From contig JAPDPX010000007.1 of assembly GCA_034506255.1 (NCBI GenBank), forward strand, positions 124,001 through 188,000: DNA of 64,000 nt, in the 5' to 3' direction. The notes under the pieces were generated by a model. It worked only from the letters and a program-made list of their open reading frames with translations, did not search any database and was not told where the DNA came from. Source of the DNA: a candidate division KSB1 bacterium. Its GTDB lineage: Bacteria > Zhuqueibacterota > Zhuqueibacteria > Zhuqueibacterales > Zhuqueibacteraceae. Below, piece after piece: positions 63,460-64,000 of the stretch (position 1 is the first letter of the stretch; each line of letters starts with the position of its first letter). A program made the translations under genes and the position numbers.

Positions 63460-64000
63460 GTGCCACGCCGGTCGCGCAAAAAATCCAGACCCAAAGATGC
63501 CCTCCAACGAGAGCTGAAACGCTTGAGTCGCCGCGTTGAACAAGGCTTTCGACGCTTGATCAGCGGCCAACAAAAGCTGGAAAATCAGCAGCGAAAACAG
63601 GGAAAAAGACTGGCAAACCTGGAGAAAAGGCAGGTAAACCTGGAGAAAAGGCAGGTAAACCTGGGGAAAAGGCAGGTAAACCTGGGGAAAAGACAGCTAA
63701 GCCTGGAGAAAAGGCAGATAAGCCTGGAGAAAAGACAGGTAAGCCTGGAGAAAAGGCAGATAAGCCTGGAGAAAAGGCAGGTAAGCCTGGAGAAAAGGCA
63801 GATAAGCCTGGAGAAAGGGCAGATAAGCCTGGAGAAAGGGCAACAAAAGCTGGAGCAAAGACAACGGGAGCTGGAAAAAAGTCAAAAGTCACTCCTTGCC
63901 AGAATGAGCCAAGTCGAGGCTGTTTTAAAAGAGCTCAGGGACCGCCAGGACAGACTGGAAGCGAAAGTGGATTTGTATTGGGAAAGGACTGTGGAACTGA
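63460..64000 (+). CDS. Heptad-repeat coiled-coil protein, 3' end outside window
   Basis: An open frame of at least 180 codons running off the right edge, beginning with GTG at 63460, 6 bases after GGGGAG. Residues 1-30 are basic (PRRSRKKSRPKDAL). From residue 54 the protein is eleven consecutive seven-residue units LEKRQ(V/I)(N/S), some with LGKRQ or LEKGQ, followed by looser heptads (LEQRQRE, LEKSQKS) and then MSQVEAVLKELRDRQDRLEAKV. With a leucine at each first position it should be a long parallel coiled coil. No signal peptide or enzyme motif is seen. The reverse-strand frames with SPGL repeats over the same DNA are shadows. Function unknown; filament or scaffold role possible. Confidence 0.78.
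   Translation, partial: MPRRSRKKSRPKDALQRELKRLSRRVEQGFRRLISGQQKLENQQRKQGKRLANLEKRQVNLEKRQVNLGKRQVNLGKRQLSLEKRQISLEKRQVSLEKRQISLEKRQVSLEKRQISLEKGQISLEKGQQKLEQRQRELEKSQKSLLARMSQVEAVLKELRDRQDRLEAKVDLYWERTVEL
63619..63849 (+). repeat. Tandem array of eleven 21-bp units
   Basis: Eleven in-frame 21-bp units begin every 21 bases from 63619 to 63829, each encoding LEKRQ(V/I)(N/S) or a close variant; two or three degenerate units follow to about 63891. Differences cluster at a few positions, so the array seems recently expanded. Changes in unit number would keep the reading frame. Confidence 0.9.

Noticed and set aside
63619..63849. CRISPR array
   Set aside because: Units of 21 bp are contiguous without variable spacers and lie within an open frame.
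63560..63892. Minus-strand frame rich in SPGL repeats, like an extracellular repeat protein
   Set aside because: It is the antisense of the 21-bp array; the plus-strand frame has a strong ribosome binding site, a basic N-terminus and a clean heptad pattern that goes on beyond the array.
1..64000. tRNA, rRNA or riboswitch
   Set aside because: I looked for T-loop and cloverleaf patterns and conserved rRNA words and saw none; a covariance search would be decisive.

Overview
The window is about 60% GC, densely coded and mostly bacterial housekeeping plus secreted and outer-membrane functions. Several features point to the FCB side of the bacterial tree, and a KSB1- or Calditrichota-like lineage fits best: a secreted nuclease/phosphatase-fold protein with a Por (type IX) C-terminal sorting domain containing an NFPNPF motif, a type III glutamine synthetase, an S46 dipeptidyl peptidase, PEGA and PQQ-propeller envelope proteins, and an Atg22/UMF1 transporter. 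The placement is inference; there is no rRNA or tRNA gene in the window.

Layout. 0-5.3 kb: the end of a spermidine-synthase-like gene, a lipoprotein and a NAL1-like trypsin sharing the same N-terminal module, then a possible DNA modification/restriction locus (PD-(D/E)XK-like protein and a SAM methyltransferase, divergent from an SPPYW DNA methyltransferase). 5.4-14.4 kb: a leftward block with an NYN nuclease, dnaG, a GAF/HD-GYP phosphodiesterase, a MoxR ATPase with its VWA partner, and a CPBP protease. 14.7-18.4 kb: secreted GH13 pullulanase-like enzyme, a TPR protein and a BON-LysM protein. 18.5-23.7 kb: an envelope operon of a metalloprotease/TolB-propeller/beta-barrel fusion, a PQQ-propeller lipoprotein and a PEGA protein. 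24.5-33.8 kb: AIR-synthase-like protein, SDR, TonB-like AgmX protein, M28 peptidase, Mpo1-like protein, alpha/beta hydrolase and argH. 34-38.5 kb: argG, a decayed DNA methylase, a small Cys/His-rich protein and glnN. 38.9-42.7 kb: a periplasmic three-subunit molybdenum hydroxylase of PaoABC type. 43.4-49.3 kb: DUF4032 kinase-like protein, VOC protein, ATP-grasp ligase, TauE/SafE exporter, SDR and the Por-sorted protein. 50-54.3 kb: divergent S46 peptidase and sodium:solute symporter. 54.9-61.3 kb: UMF1 transporter, beta-lactamase-fold hydrolase, GH31 alpha-glucosidase, carbohydrate-binding-like lipoprotein and an atypical metallophosphoesterase. 61.3-64 kb: 1.1 kb of non-coding DNA, a DUF4382 lipoprotein and a coiled-coil gene built of 21-bp tandem repeats that runs off the window.

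How the genes fit together: the enzymes describe a peptide- and alpha-glucan-using organism (S46 and M28 peptidases with a symporter; pullulanase-like GH13 and GH31), with arginine synthesis (argG, argH) and ammonium assimilation (glnN) side by side.

The intergenic DNA is unusual. Most gaps over 600 bp carry dispersed, imperfect repeats of at least four families: A, about 300-350 bp, two copies; B, about 155 bp, two copies plus a fragment; C, short REP-like hairpin with the half-site AAGAGGTCTGCGC, about eight occurrences; and D, about 283 bp, two inverted copies flanking the S46-symporter pair. None encodes a recognisable transposase. These repeats, the heptad-repeat gene, the possible restriction-modification locus and the metallophosphoesterase with altered metal-binding residues are the points most worth checking.
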